Shown: positions 37,268 to 51,839, counted from the first letter of the stretch. The stretch is 64,000 nt of DNA from Prosapia bicincta (GCA_036971475.1 JBAIZL010000001.1:208551841-208615840), one strand, 5' to 3'. A program made the numbers and translations. Notes: generated by a model from the letters alone, not told the origin.

Positions 37268-37604
37268 TAGGAATACATTGCAGGGCTCTGACGTAAGTTA
37301 ATAAGTTTTTGAATTTTCAATCATGAACTCAACATTAGATTTAACTAAGGAATACTTTCTAACCTAAAGACTCAAGTACTAAACTATGTTCAACGACATC
37401 TGGTGTTGAAACATTCATTTAAATATGTCAAGGATATTTAGTTCCTTTAGGCTCATTCAGATCTCAATGCAGACTGAATAACTATTTTATTAGTATATTT
37501 GATTACAGAAGTTTTCATCAATAATGTATTACATTTTATACTTTTTCACTTAAGAGCTTATAATAGAAGTAACAAAAGAAAGAGTATTAAAAGTAATGAA
37601 AGAG

Positions 37605-37740
37605 GTACCCTTCATTAGTCCCCTACAATAGTCCCCTACAATAGTCCCCTACATTAGTCCCCTACATTAGTCCCCTACATTAGTCCCCTACATTAGTCTC
37701 CTACATTAGTATCCTACATCAGTCCCCTACATTAGTCTCC
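37605..37740 (-). repeat. Minisatellite, copy B counterpart
   Basis: CCCCTACATTAGT units, about ten, the reverse complement of the 33.6 kb array. The unit number differs from copy A. Confidence 0.9.
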
Positions 37741-39213
37741 TTCTCATTTTAAGGTAAGGGAACAGTCTTTAACATAAAGGTATATTTAGGGGAGTAACAT
37801 AAGCAGTGAAAGCCAATATCTGCCAGAGGCTATGTCTGATCCAAAGTGGGAATTATGAACTGCGAATGCTGCGAGAATGGGAGGTGTATATTTTCATCCT
37901 TGCAATTAGAAACTATGGCGCTGAGGCATTGATAACATGGCATACCGTCCTCAAATGAGAAACTTACAAAAATAATGAAGAGAGAAATTTAAAAAAAAAA
38001 CGGAATGACAGACTATGGAATGTAGAACAACCAATAAAAAATATGTAATTAGATTAGTTAAAAAAATTTTATAATGAAATATTACTTTATTAAAATAGAT
38101 AAAAATCTTTAAGTAAATTTTTATAGCCTGAATTTTCTATTGTTAAACAAATACGTTGAATGATACATTATATTAATTACAAGTATAATGGTTACAAGTA
38201 TAGTTAACTATACAAAGATATATTTGTTTACTTTTATTCAAAGTTGTGTAATTATACAATTTATTCTGCTATAGTTATGTAGAATACTGTACATATGAAT
38301 TCATGTAATTATAAAGCTATACAATGTGAGTTTATTATTTAATAATTCATAGACATTCACTATATTTAAATCTTTCTCATAAATAAGTAATAACTAAGCA
38401 AAGACGAATTTCAACAGGTTTTCTGAACATAAAAATATTTCTTTTTTATATTTATTTGCAACTCTTTTCGAACGGCTTGTTTTCTATTCATATAAAACAA
38501 TTGAAATAATATTTAATCTTCCTAAAAAGAAGTTATACCAAAAAGTTAAATAAACTTATTCCACGGTAAAGTAAACGTTTAAGGTAAATAAAAAAAGTAT
38601 TCCTTTATTGGTTGCGACAACGGTGAATCAATCAAGTTAAACCTATTTATACCTTACAGAAATGAACGTTTCGTTTATATTCGTCGTAGGCTATTAAACG
38701 AAAAATGTTTTAAAGTTGTAGGAAACTTATAGCATGAAACGCGAAAAGAGTCATGGAACAATTAGGTCTTTATAAGATGAAAAAGATATAACTTTTTCCA
38801 GTAATGAAGAAATATAGTGATATTTATTCCAAACACAGGAAATTCAATGCAACAAATAACCATATTTTCAATTCTTAACAAAAATGTACAAGGCAATTGT
38901 TAGTTATAGCTTTTAAAATAAACGTAATTAAATAAAATGAATTGATTTCGCACGATATCGCCAATGATCACTTTATTATCACGATGATCATCACTGGAAT
39001 CATGATCTTTCAACCAATGTTCCGTTATGTTCCATCTCATTTACATTGTCAGTGTTTGTAACGAAGAAAAAAACCTGAATCTGCCGACCACAACAGACAT
39101 TTGAGGTGTTGGTAGTAGATGTAGCAATTCGTACAAACAAGATTCATTGTAATGTTCATAAAAATATATTCCTGTCTATTTAACTCTAGTTTTGCTAAAT
39201 AATACTGTTTTCA

Positions 39214-39396
39214 ATGCAAAATATTTTGTTTGAAGTTTTAATTTTTGGCGCCGAATTTTCAATTCTTAAAGTGATACTTTCTAGTTACCTTTATAACATA
39301 ACCTGGAGCAGTGTTTTGGCTAAGTTTGTGCGAACTCACAGAGGATTAAGCAAAACACTAGATTCGTCTGTTTTTTTCTCTGCCTCCAAAAAATGA
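39214..39396 (+). other. Open frame, copy B counterpart of 31882-32079
   Basis: 60 codons. Nearly the same as the copy A frame until a T-run length change alters the C-terminus. Product unknown; probably non-coding. Confidence 0.25.
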
Positions 39397-39473
39397 ATTA
39401 GAGTTTCTTTAGAAGGTTCCCAAACGTTAAAATGACATTCATAAATATTTCTGGATTCTATGTTTCATTCTGA

Positions 39474-40180
<707 letters not shown>

Positions 40181-41224
40181 CACAGAATTAACTACGAGTA
40201 TTTAAAACAAGAAAACTAGTACAACTGGAAATTAGTACCAAAGAGCCGAAATACATCTCTTCCTGGTTGCAATATATTAGCTGTAAGTGTTAGATATTCT
40301 GGAAATAATGACGGCGGAAATATTGGTGAAAGAGGGGAGCAGATGGCTTTTTTTGTAATTGTGTGGTGAATCGAAGAAAGTAATACTGACATTATTCATT
40401 ACTTTGTTTGTGATTGTAGAGTGTTTTCAGACTTCCACTAGTATGTCTGTGTCTTGCTATCGTGTAATATCACCTCAAGTGGTTCCGGGCGGACAAAAAG
40501 AGTGTTAATTTTCACAATTTCATTTTTCCATTGACATCAAATTTAATAATTGCATCACTATCTTTAAAGAAAATTATTATTTGAGTAAATTCAAACATCT
40601 AGACATAAAAACATAGTCATAGCTCCCACAATTCTGGTGCACAATAGATATGTGTACTATCTATGACAGTGATGATGATCAGAACAGCTTATAGTAGTTT
40701 CGACAGTTTACGGACAGGTATGCTGCTGTAGCTGTCGATATTTCATTGGGTTGTGAATGATTTAATCGCTCTATATTAATTTTGACGTTTAATTATCCTC
40801 ATGACTCTAACGGATATGTGCATGGAAATTCCAAACCATGAATATCAATGAATTTAACTTTATAATAAATGTATTAAGCATAATCTATGTATAGATTTAT
40901 AATTATTATATTATTACATTTATAAATATCACCAATAAAATTGTATTATTTTTGAAATATAAATTTAATATGATAATTAGTTATATAGGAAAGATAGAAA
41001 CAGCCATAAATGTAGAATTATATTTTTGTTTTAAAATAATATTTTTACTAATATCAACTGATATCATTTAAAAGTATTCCTTCCTCCAACTTATACTTAG
41101 CGTACTTGCTTAGCGGTCTCAACCCAAAGTCTTCACCTTAAATCGTGCCAGTAGGAGTAATAACTGAATAATAAAACCTTCTTTCACCTGATTGCAGCTG
41201 TCATTTTAGGGGATTTTGCTTAAA

Positions 41225-41440
41225 GATACGAGCTAGTACTATGGCGGTGATAGCATAAACAAATGCAAGTACTACGGTTGCGTTAAATGAACCTTCGGAA
41301 TCTGAAGGTTATAAGTTCGAAGGGGTCTGGTGGAATAAACCTTTCGTCGATTTAACCACAGTAACCGTATAGAGGAATGTCCCCCAAACTTGTTTAGTAC
41401 AGCCAAAATCAAATGTTTGATCTAGAAAAATGCTAAACGG
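41225..41440 (-). pseudogene. Decayed coding-like segment (copy B)
   Basis: Reverse-complement counterpart of 29985-30200. It keeps a PPDPF block where copy A has SPNSF, closer to copy C (PPDAF), and shares the TAA stop with copy A. Function unknown. Confidence 0.3.
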
Positions 41441-42189
41441 GTGTTATTCAACTGAGTGTGTGGCCAAGTTGGTGGCTGAGTAATATTTGTTCTGGTATAA
41501 ATATTTTTAATAATTATACAAGTTTGAGCGTTCTTTTTGTTTCTCTTCATAATTAATGTAACTACATTATTATACTGTTAATAATTAATACATTATTTAT
41601 AAGTTTCAAAACCAATATTTAAACATGGAAATAGTTCACTATCCTGTTTATTTTTTAAGTAGTACTTTTTATGACAATAATTAATTACTCTTTAAAGATA
41701 CATCTAAAAAATATATTTCGCTATTCCGATTAATGTGGGGACTTGATAACACATATACAAGGGTCAGACAGGCTAAACATTCAACAACCACAAAACATTA
41801 ACAAAATCGCCAAAATCATCTACCATGTTACTGAGAAACGGATTTCCCCTCCCACCGATGCAATAGAAGCGTTTACTTATTCCTCTTCTAAATATAGAAT
41901 GATGTCATTCTATAAGCGAAAAGGATATTAATAGTTTTGTTGATCAGCTGGTTACGATTCTATGACTAGGGCCAAGATGGGGGATATGATATACAAAATT
42001 GTGATAGATGCATCCGTAATGATATTTAGGGACATACTAGTAGAAATCATCAAGTAAAGGACAAGTATTACGCTCAATTTTATACCCAGGGCTCTTTCTA
42101 GAATTCAAAACGAAAGTAAATTTCTTGTGCATTTTATACGGAGGTTAAACGGGAGTTTTCATCTTTTAGGTGTTAGATAAGAATGATAG

Positions 42190-42335
42190 AACAATTAGGA
42201 AAAACAATTGAATTAAAAATACGTGACTTATAACGACATCCAATGTTGATCTTCGATTCGGTCACAGAAGGATTCACCGTGACCTAGACCCTAGACCATT
42301 TGCCCTTTATCCTCTACACCATGTGCTACAATTCT
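42190..42335 (-). mobile_element. tRNA-derived SINE-like unit (copy B)
   Basis: Reverse-complement counterpart of 29040-29200, with an A-box-like TGGTGTAGAGG on the minus strand and small insertions (a duplicated CTAGACC). Confidence 0.5.
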
Positions 42336-44835
42336 TCATTTGAATAACAAATAAAACATCTACCACAAGGCATCACTCAGTTATAATGTAGTTACAAATT
42401 TTGTAATTTGTTTGTGGTTTATTGTTTTTTTATTTGTTCTAGCAATATGTTCCTCTATCAAAAACGCTACAGAATTTTAAACGCGTTTGCTAATTATAAA
42501 AGTGTTTTTACCCACACAGCTTTATAATTGTATTTACAAATTGAAGATTTATAAATTAATAAAAAGATGTAGGAAAATATTTAATTGGACATGGTTGTAT
42601 TGAAAGAGAGAGAAAACTGTGCACGAGTTTAACACCCTAGGGCGCTATATATCCTGTTTTCCTTAGAGTTCGAGAAACAAGGAAAGAGGGGCGAAGCTGT
42701 CAAGGAATAAAAATATCCCTTCGTGAATATTGTTTTTGCTGGAATACATCGCAATTACCTCCTAAGCTCAAAATCTGTATATTTCGCCTATTCCGTAGCA
42801 AGAGATATTAAGCGCGTATCTAATTCCCATTAAAATTATATTGAATTTTAGGGAGAAATAGTTTAATTCGTTCTAATGAGCATAATATGATTTCTCATAC
42901 ATTTTAGATAACTCTTAATTTAGTTATTTTCGTACATCAGCGATTACATCAGTAAATCTGGTTTATGTCATATAAAACTGTTCAATAGATTTTATTAACC
43001 AAAGTGGCATATTAATATCACCAAAGCATGCTAAATAATTTTCTAATATACATTTCATAACATGTAGAAACCGTTGAAATATCAGACTGTCTTCCATAAA
43101 TAATGGTGGAGATATAATTCTCGGTTCGCGATATAAAATCACATTTACCCCTGCTAAAGAGGTATTTGAAATTTCGTTAAGCTGTTGACAAAATTAAAAT
43201 AATGGAGCGTCAGCGAGGAGAGCACCTTTGTTTTCCCGCTTAATTAATTACTTGGCTTTATGGCTCTGAAGAATTTAGCCGCCCGTTTTTAACTTGAAAC
43301 GACTCGTTAGGCAAATTGAATGTTTAGACCTGGAGTCATCAAGTGTAAAGACTTATGAATTTCATTTTACGCCCGGATTTAATTAATTGTCTTTTAGAAT
43401 AAAGGTATTTTTCAATTCAATAATTTTAGAAATTCAAGAGATCTTGCTTTCACATATAAATTATTACATTTTTCAAATTGTACCAAGCGTCTTAGACTTT
43501 ATATATCAAGCGTAAAATATTTCAATTAATTCATTTCTTTAGTTTAACCACTTCCTACTATGCCTAATAAGCAGCACTTATCAACTTGCCCTTGTATAAT
43601 GCCACGGGGGAAAATAGTTATTTTATAAGTTCTAATCCATCATTCGATTTTAACAGTAATAACGGCTGGAAGTAACATAGAGTGCTCCTAAATATTTTTC
43701 CTTAATTCTTTATATTTTTTCATGCTCTCCTTTTATGTATATATCTTGTTAAAACTTTTCAATCGTTAATACAATACTTTTTATTAATCCACTAAAGTAC
43801 AAAAACATTTTCTTTAGGTTTTAATGGATGGAAACCTGATGTTAATTACAGCTTTGCAAATATAAATTCATTAATTATATTTAATACATTAATTTTAGTT
43901 TTATATGGAGAAAATATTTTCACATAAAAAGCAAGGTATTCAATATTGTTATTTCGTCCCATTTTGTTAAAAAATAATGAGGGAGAACATATGAATTCCT
44001 AAAACAGCTGATTTTATGTCATAGTTTATGTGGTAGAATACAAAAGATATAGGTATCGATTACGGTTAATTGCTTAACGAATAGGTTATACTACTTTATT
44101 TATGTGAAAAAGTAACTGATTTTTTTTTTGACCCAAGTAGGAATTGACTATAACAATATATCGTTTATATTACTTGTTTATAGAACGTATGATATTAATA
44201 TTGTTCTCGTTACATAAATGTGTCACTAAATGAAGTAGTGGCTGTAAAACTATCAGCTGAAAGTGACTCTAGAGAACACGTGTAACCGTTATTTCCGTAA
44301 CAGCTGTTTGCATATGTGTTAAAAGTAGTGAAATATTTAAATTTAGACATAGAATAAAGTTTCGTTAACTTTATATGCTCTTTAAATATTTCCCAGCCTT
44401 ATTTACTCACTCACTGCTTTACTTCTGAGTTAAGGTGAAAAAGTCTCATAATTTCATTGGCCATGACTTTGAATTTCAGCATGTATGGAGCTCGTCGTAT
44501 TGCTTTGGCTATCTGTTCCGCTTATAGATCTTTATCAGATTAAATACGGAGAACATTTCTCAGCGACAGACACAAATATGCTCTACCTTGGATGCAGCTT
44601 TGGATGCCAATTCTATAACTGTTGTAAAATAAATAAGCTAAACTGTGATACAAGTTCGTTGTGTAAACGTATCTAAAGAGTTCTACTATATGAAGTAAAG
44701 TTATCCATTGGGAATATAAGATATCACCTTTCTTGCACGTTATTCTTTGAGTAGTGGAAGTTTCAAGTAGAAGTATTTTCTTTGTCTGTTAAAATCTTAT
44801 TTAAAACTGTTACTTTACAAAAATGAAATTGTGAT

Positions 44836-45770
44836 TGTGGTTGTTCTTTTTCTCCTATGGTCTTTTAGTAAGGTATCTTGTTGCACTCGTTAGCGATCAG
44901 TTTTAGGGCAGCCTTTAAAACTGTATATAATTTAAAGCATTGTAAAATTTGTGATTCGAATCGCGGACGTTTGAAGACAGACCTTCATCACCAACATTTT
45001 GGGCTAGATTTATTCGTTAGCCACCTACCAGCAAATCCGAATCTTCGTCCTGAATCCCCAGCAAAAACACTCCGTTAGCCACGAGAGCTGTTTTTCGTCT
45101 CCTCGAGCACTACCTTGGCTTCACTGCTTCTTAGCAATTGAACGTCTGTCTAAACTGACAAATACTGTGTCCTTTAAACCCAACTTTCAGAGATTTGTGC
45201 TCGTATTTCTACTGTTGCTGTAAAAGTTCACGTATGGTTAAAAATCTAATATTTCTTTGCGGAACGGTCCTTTTCATATTTTTAGATTTCATTAAAAACT
45301 TAAATGGTAGTTTTACACCACACCGTTCGTTAGTTATGTTTATTTGCCCTAAAATATTTTAATCCCACACTAGACAATTTTTATTTTGGGGCAATATAGT
45401 AACCATTTATTTATTATTAACAATTATCTCAAAAGTATTTGCTAATAAATTTTTAATTTAGAATAGTCTACCTCCATTAGTTTTATATTTTCCTAAACTC
45501 TAGCGGTTTTTCATTATGTAATTTTCCATTGTTTGGTTTTTTTCTCTAAATAAGCAAAAACTATTTTATTTAAATTTTGTATAAATATAAAAATATTCGT
45601 TCATAATTAATAGTTCACTTTACAAATCCAGCTTTTTGGAGCGCTCTTTGTTTACTTCAGCTGATAACGAGTCTGGCTTAGCACGCTACACTATTTCATT
45701 TTAAAACATCTAATGTGCACATTGTTTAAAGGAAAAAATCTGCTATTTTGAGACAGATCTGGACGTCTCA
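44836..45770. other. No gene recognised
   Basis: Region beyond the end of copy B. The 66-codon open frame at 44878-45078 lies in a GC-richer stretch (44950-45130) but shows no domain. I found no second copy in the window. Confidence 0.45.
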
Positions 45771-45858
45771 ACACACACACGCACGGATACACACACACAC
45801 ACACCCACACAAAAATACACACACAAACACACACACACACAAACACACACACACAAAC

Positions 45859-45893
<35 letters not shown>

Positions 45894-46052
45894 CACTCAC
45901 AAACACACACACACACACACAGAGACACACACACAAACACACACAACACTTTAAAAAACATCCACACTAATACAAACACATAAAACACACATACACACAT
46001 ACAAACACACATACACACACACAAACACACACACACACACACACACTCACAC
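45771..46052. repeat. (CA)n microsatellite
   Basis: About 280 bp of ACACAC interrupted by AAAC, GAGA, TACA and a 40-bp AT-rich segment (45945-45985). Long Cys-Val frames on the minus strand are artefacts. Confidence 0.97.
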
Positions 46053-47079
46053 ATATAAGCACATACTCTTGTGAGAATAGGCGCAAACCCAAGCAAATGC
46101 ATACACTCTGTAGTACGCACTCAAATGAATATAATAACTGTTTTTTTACCTTTATCTGATTAATTATTTATTGTCTTAAGTTTTCAAGCCCTTTAGTATT
46201 TTTTTATTTAACATACATTATGTTCTAAGGAAACCAAACTTTATTATGAATTCATATTCTTGCTAGTTGTCGAGACGTAAATACAACGACAAAGTTTCGG
46301 TGCCAAAAGTGGCAGAACGACACTATACAAACTTTAGCTGTTTTGTGTTCCAGTGTAAACATGGATAGTTTTTGTTTGAGATACAAAGTTCTGACGTCTG
46401 AAAACATCTTTACTATTTTGTAGAAACACTTATACTTCTTTTTTTCTAGAAAACAGCAATGCCTAAAACATTTGAAGTAATAGAACTAATTTTGCTTGCA
46501 TTTGTTGTTTTTCTATTTAAAGTCTTTTCATCTTATGCACGATTTTATTTTTAAAAATTAAAATTAAAATATTTAATCTAGAAAGAGAAAAAGGTTGGAA
46601 AAAGCGTATATTTTTATGGAGGTAAAGATTGCTTTACACAGTGTAAAATATACATTTCTTCAGCTGGCATTATATCAGTAATAAACCAAGAAAGACAAAA
46701 TATGTAACTAAACTAAAAACAGTTTATTTTTCAAATACTTATTTTTTTAATTTTCAAAAATAAGATTTATAGTCATCTTTCACTGTTAATAAAAAGACCT
46801 ATATTATGTTTAATTGCTTCAATTAAGTTTAAATTGTGTAGCATCACTGAAGATGATGGCATATTGTCATTGAAACGCGTATGATTATAAAGTTTTTTAT
46901 AATTGTGAGTCGTAGCATATTTCTTCTCTTATTTCTAACTTTTCTTAACAAGCCAGTTCGAGTATTGTTTATGATTTTAAATGCTAGAATTTAATGCTCA
47001 GCTAAGGCATAACATATGTTTTAAAAGATCTTATTAAGGTGAAAAACTGTTTTTTGCAAGGTTGGAACCTGCCTTGCAT
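46053..47079. other. No gene recognised apart from one ribozyme-like motif
   Basis: AT-rich sequence with no coding signal. The motif at 46843-46885 is the only structured item I can support. Confidence 0.5.
46843..46885 (+). ncRNA. Hammerhead-ribozyme-like motif (ACGCGT subfamily), solitary
   Basis: CTGAAGA at 46847-46853, an unpaired T, stem II GATGGCA with TGTCATT (seven pairs with two G-U), GAA at 46872-46874, the self-complementary ACGCGT at 46875-46880 and A46881 as predicted H17. Stem I pairs ATCA (46843-46846) with TGAT (46882-46885), four pairs. No TA tract and no opposed second copy are nearby. Predicted cleavage would follow 46881. Confidence 0.65.
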
Positions 47080-47560
47080 ATAAATTAAGAGTTGTGACGT
47101 CCCCAAACGTCAAAACCTGAACATATTTGTAATGTTTTTGAGCTCGTACCTGACATTTTTGTCAACATTTTATTTTAGCTGAAGGTTTTTAAGATTGTTT
47201 AAAGAAATTTCAAACCTCCGACGTGCAGCTGAAACGTTTAAAGAGTTCCCTAAAAGTTAATCAACAATAGGGTTGGTCAATCCGTCGCTATGAACATCAT
47301 ACTTGATTAACTAACAGTTTAAAACAGCTTTGACTGCCCCAAAAGTAAATTTGAACACATTTGTAATGTTTTCTTTACTCGTGTAAGGTGAATCTGACAT
47401 TTTTCGGGCAACATTTGTTTTTAGCTGAGGGTTTTCAAGTTTGTTTAAAAAAATGTCAAGCCTCTGACGGACAGCTAAACGTTGAAAAAGTTCACGAAAA
47501 GTTAATCAACAATGGTTTTGGTAAATCCGTCGCTATGAACATTATGTATGAGTAGATAAT
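47080..47560 (+). repeat. Tandem duplication, about 240-bp unit
   Basis: Two diverged direct copies, about 47080-47315 and 47320-47556. Shared blocks include CACATTTGTAATGTTTT, TGACATTTTT, TTTTAGCTGA, AAAGTTAATCAACAATG and TCCGTCGCTATGAACAT. No coding signal is apparent. Confidence 0.85.
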
Positions 47561-48859
47561 TGTATAAAGCTCCTCCGAAACCTTTGCAGAAATAAAAGAA
47601 AAGATTTAAAGAGCATAATAAGAGGCCGATGTAAATTGTTTAACCATTTAAATGTGAATTTAATAAGTTTTGAATAAGTTTTAATAAAAAAATGATTGTT
47701 TCTTGGATTTTGTAGTCCAAGAGAGTCGTTGGAGTCACTGATAAAGACCACTAAAGAGTGTTTGAAAACGTTCTGCTTTAGTACCTTCTTACATATTTAC
47801 ACAAAAAGAAAGTTCGGATCATCGTATTATAAAGATATTAATTGAATTATTAAATTTATAAATTTAAATGATTTTTTAACTACATATATTTTAAGTCAAT
47901 TTACAGATAAATGACACATTCTCGTTACTGTTAATATGTACTAAATGAAGTGGAACCAAACCAAGAGAAACTAATCTAATAATTAAAAACAAATTTAATT
48001 ATGGAATAAATCTTCTGATTTTTTAATATCTTGCAAACATGCAATATAACGACTATGGGCCCTGAATCATAGACTTCCTTATCCACTCTGAAAGTTCGTT
48101 GATGAAGTCGGATCGGGGGTTATATAATAAACAACCACCTCTAATGATGACGAGATAGAAGAGAAAAACTCTTTTTCATTCAGCTTGAACGTTGGTTTTA
48201 ATAGCAAACACAAACTTTTAATAGAAGACTTACTGCCAAGATAAAGTGAAGAGGCAGGAGGAACATGTAATCGAATTAATTACAAGGTAAAAATCAATTA
48301 CTGACTAAGTAAGAGAACAGATTTATAATTAGCTCAGGTAAGGGAACGGAGATTAGCTAGCTGACGGTAAATTGATAAACACGGGATGTTGAATTTGGTT
48401 GAAGCCAATATTGCTTTGGAAAATTAAACAGTTTGTCATAAATGTAGGCCTGTAAAGATATTTTAGCTACTCTGCCTTTTTGATTTTGACAAGATAGAAC
48501 AAAATACTTTACCATATTACGCTCATAAAACTCAACATGGTTTTAATAAAATGACACTCCTCATTCACTCTGCAATCACGCCCAATAGACCAACCCTTTG
48601 TCTCCAAACTCCGCCCATACTTGCCGAATGCTTCTAGCAGCCTTAAACTAATGTTATCATTAGGTGAAATTAAATTGTTTATGGTGTTTTATCTCTGTAA
48701 TCTAAAGTAACACGTCGCGCCACAGTCCATTGTTCTTTACAGAGAAACGCATCAAACAATATTACGTAATATGTAATGCTTAAGTCTCAGTATGTTGACA
48801 ATACAATTTTATCAATTAATTGGATTTTTGTCCATAAATATAGCGCTTAAAATAGAAAT
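47561..48859. other. No gene recognised
   Basis: AT-rich spacer up to the start of copy C. Positions 48560-48640 have moderately higher GC without any identifiable element. Confidence 0.45.
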
Positions 48860-48987
48860 AGCGGTAATTAGAAACGCTCTTAATGACTCTTGCGACGGAT
48901 TAGGCCAAATATAAATATTTTGCGCTTAGGAGGTAATTGCGATGTGTTGCAGCATAAGCAATATTCAAAAAGGGATATTTATATTCC

Positions 48988-49790
48988 TTGACAGCTCCAC
49001 CCCTCCTTCCTTGTTTCTCGAACTCTAAGGAAAAGCAGAATAAATAGCGCCCTAGGGTGTGAAACTCGTGTGTAAAGTTTTCTCTCTCTTTCAATACAAG
49101 TACGTCCTAATATACATTTTCCAACTACATATACAAATTATGTAAACAATAATAAAGTTGTGCTTTACACAAACCAATAAAAAACCTAAAATCACAAAAT
49201 GAACACCAATAATTTGTAACTATATTATAACTGAGTGATATCTTATTATAGTTGCGTTCGTTTGTTACTCTAAAGAAGTATTGTGGAACATGGCGTAGAG
49301 GTTAAAGGTCACGGGGACCTTTCTTGACGGCTACACTCCTCCTTCCTTGTTTCTCGAATACTAAGGACAAGCAGGATAAATAGTGCCCTAGGGTTTAACT
49401 CGTGCACAGTCTTCTCTCTCTTTCAATACAACCACGTCCTATTGTATATTTTCTACTACATTTTATTTCTTAATGCATCTACAATTTATGTAAACAATAA
49501 TAAAGTTATGGTGATGTAAATACTTTTAAAATTAGCAAAGCTGTTTAAAGTTCTGTAAGACTATTGTTAGATCGAACAAAAAAACAAACAAAAATCATAA
49601 TAATCACAAAATTAACACCAATAATTTGTCTACTACTGAATGATGCGTTGTTATAGTGGTTCATCTCATGAAGCATTGCAGACGATGTAGAGGTTAAAGG
49701 GCGTATGCAGCTAGGTCACGGTGAATCCTTCTCTGCCGAATTCGACGATCTTAAGCATCAGATACCATTAAAATTCATGTATTTTTATAT
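48988..49790 (+). repeat. Direct duplication inside copy C
   Basis: The block starting TTGACAGCTCCAC at 48988 recurs as TTGACGGCTACAC at 49324, an offset of 336 bp. The first unit ends in a truncated SINE-like sequence (49275-49318); the second carries a fuller one (49668-49790). Copies A and B have a single unit, so the duplication is specific to C. Confidence 0.75.
49668..49790 (+). mobile_element. tRNA-derived SINE-like unit (copy C)
   Basis: A-box-like GATGTAGAGG, GTATGCAGCTAGGTCACGG and a GCCGAATTCGACGA B-box-like stretch, matching the copy A unit. A truncated version at 49275-49318 ends at GGTTAAAGGTCACGG and joins the duplicated block. Confidence 0.45.
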
Positions 49791-50084
49791 CGGTTATTTT
49801 TCCTAATTATTCTACCATTATTATCTTAACACCTAAAGATTCAAAACTTCCGTTGAGCGTTCGTATAAAATGGTCAAGAAATTTGCTTTCTTCTTGAATT
49901 CTAGTCCTGGGACTAAAGCTGAGGTGAATACTTGCCCATTACTTGAGGATGTCTACTATCATGTTCCTCTGTGACGTTACCGATTTATCTATCTTAATGT
50001 CGGATTTTATATCCCCCATCTTGGTCCTAGTCATAGAATCTTAACCAGCTGATCGAGAAAACTGTTATTGTCCTTTTTGCAGTG

Positions 50085-50560
50085 GCCTGAACTCGTGCTT
50101 CCTTCCAGTTTGGAAAATCAATGAATATAACATTTAGCATTGTTTTATGTATCTGCACAAATAGCGCTCTGGTAGAAATTACTTTAGTAGGAAAAAATCA
50201 CCAACATTTTGAGGATTTTTACTTTGTATTCAGGCAGCCAAAAAATATAAAAATAATTTGCCTTTAGCACAAGAATATCATTTTAGTTTTATAAATTATT
50301 AATTTTTAACTAAGCTATTAAACGTAAATAACTTGTCCAGTGGAAATAAAAGAATAATGTTTTAGCATAAATTAATTAATTGTAATAAAAAAGACACGGT
50401 ATACATTCCAGAGCACTTGTATAGAAACATTGATATTCATTTATTCAACAACAAAGCAATGCTTGACCTAGATTCCATGTGTTAGTAACTATCATCGGGG
50501 GATTCAAAGCGGCTTTTCCGCAAAACATTTACAAGCTTTGTGAAATCGCTGTACATGAGA
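50085..50560. other. Insertion specific to copy C
   Basis: Copy A runs from GAAAACTATTAAT directly into the ATGACATCATTC block (29440-29475). In copy C the equivalent junction is split by about 470 bp of unrelated sequence. No terminal repeats or coding capacity were recognised. Confidence 0.5.
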
Positions 50561-51255
50561 TGACGTCGTTCTTTTTTACAATTGGGAAACGTAAACGCTT
50601 CATATGTATCGGAGGTAGGCGAAATACGTTTCCCAGTATTGTGCGGCCATGCAAGGGATTTTTTAAAATTTAAAAAGCGGACAGTTATTAAAATAATAAT
50701 ATTTAAATTCATAATAAAATACTATATAAATAACAAACTAATTTTTACAATTCCATAACCAATAGGCTGCCACTGACGAAGGTCTCTCGTCTCTACAATG
50801 TGTTTAGCGGAAATACTGGCGTAGGTTTCTCGTCATGGATTTTCATAGTTTAGTTGTTTTAAGAAACTACGAGGATATGTTTGTTGAATGTTTAGCCTGC
50901 TTGACCCTTGTTAGAGTACATATTCTCTACATGAACCGGTACAGTGAAGTTCACAAATATGTTTGGAAGATTTTTCTTCAAGATTTATTATCAATTCTTA
51001 TTTGTAAAAATATTAATAACAAAATAATCAGCAAAATGAAAACTTTTCATGTTTAAATATTTGATTTGAAGCTTTAAAATAATTTAATAATTATTACCAA
51101 TATAATAATTATAATTTACAACTACTTTGAATATGAAGAGAAACAAAAAAAACCACCAATTCTTGTATGTTTATTATACGAGAACGAATAAAATACATTG
51201 GTAACACACTCTGTTTAATAAGACCCTTTTAGAATTTTACTAGGTTTTGGTACGC

Positions 51256-51370
<115 letters not shown>

Positions 51371-51374
51371 CTGT

Positions 51375-51610
51375 GACTACTTACCACAATTAGGAGACAT
51401 CCCTCTATACGGTGCCTGGGGTCCGTTCGACGATAGGTATACCCCACCAGACGCCTTCGATCCTATAAAACCTCTAAAATACGAAGGTCCATTTCTTACA
51501 ACCATGGTGTATGTCTTCATCGATGCTTTTGCCGCCATATTAGTACCAACTCATAGCCTTAAACATGGGTCACTTATAGTGACAAGCACTGCCGGCTGAG
51601 ATAATGTTAT
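51375..51610 (+). pseudogene. Decayed coding-like segment, longest open version (copy C)
   Basis: A frame is open for more than 70 codons from the edge of the (TA)n tract to a TGA near 51600. It contains GDIPLYGAWGPFDD, YTPPDAFDPI, YEGPF and a hydrophobic run MVYVFIDAFAAILV that could be a membrane segment. Copies A and B share several blocks but have a stop and a two-base deletion. The minus strand is also open over part of the segment and ends at a GTAAGT, a good splice-donor match. I do not recognise the family and cannot decide the strand. Confidence 0.3.
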
Positions 51611-51839
51611 CTCATTCAGGTATTACTCCTCCATGTTGAGCCTATGGGTTGAGACCGCTAAGCAACGACACTAAGTATAAGTTGGGATACTTTTAAATAA
51701 TTATTAGTTGATATTAGTAAAAATATTTCTAAAAAACAAAACCGACTTCAACATTTATAGCCGTTTCTTTTTATTCTTTATAATTAATTATATTACTATA
51801 CATAAATATAATTTAAAATATTACAAATATTATTTATTA

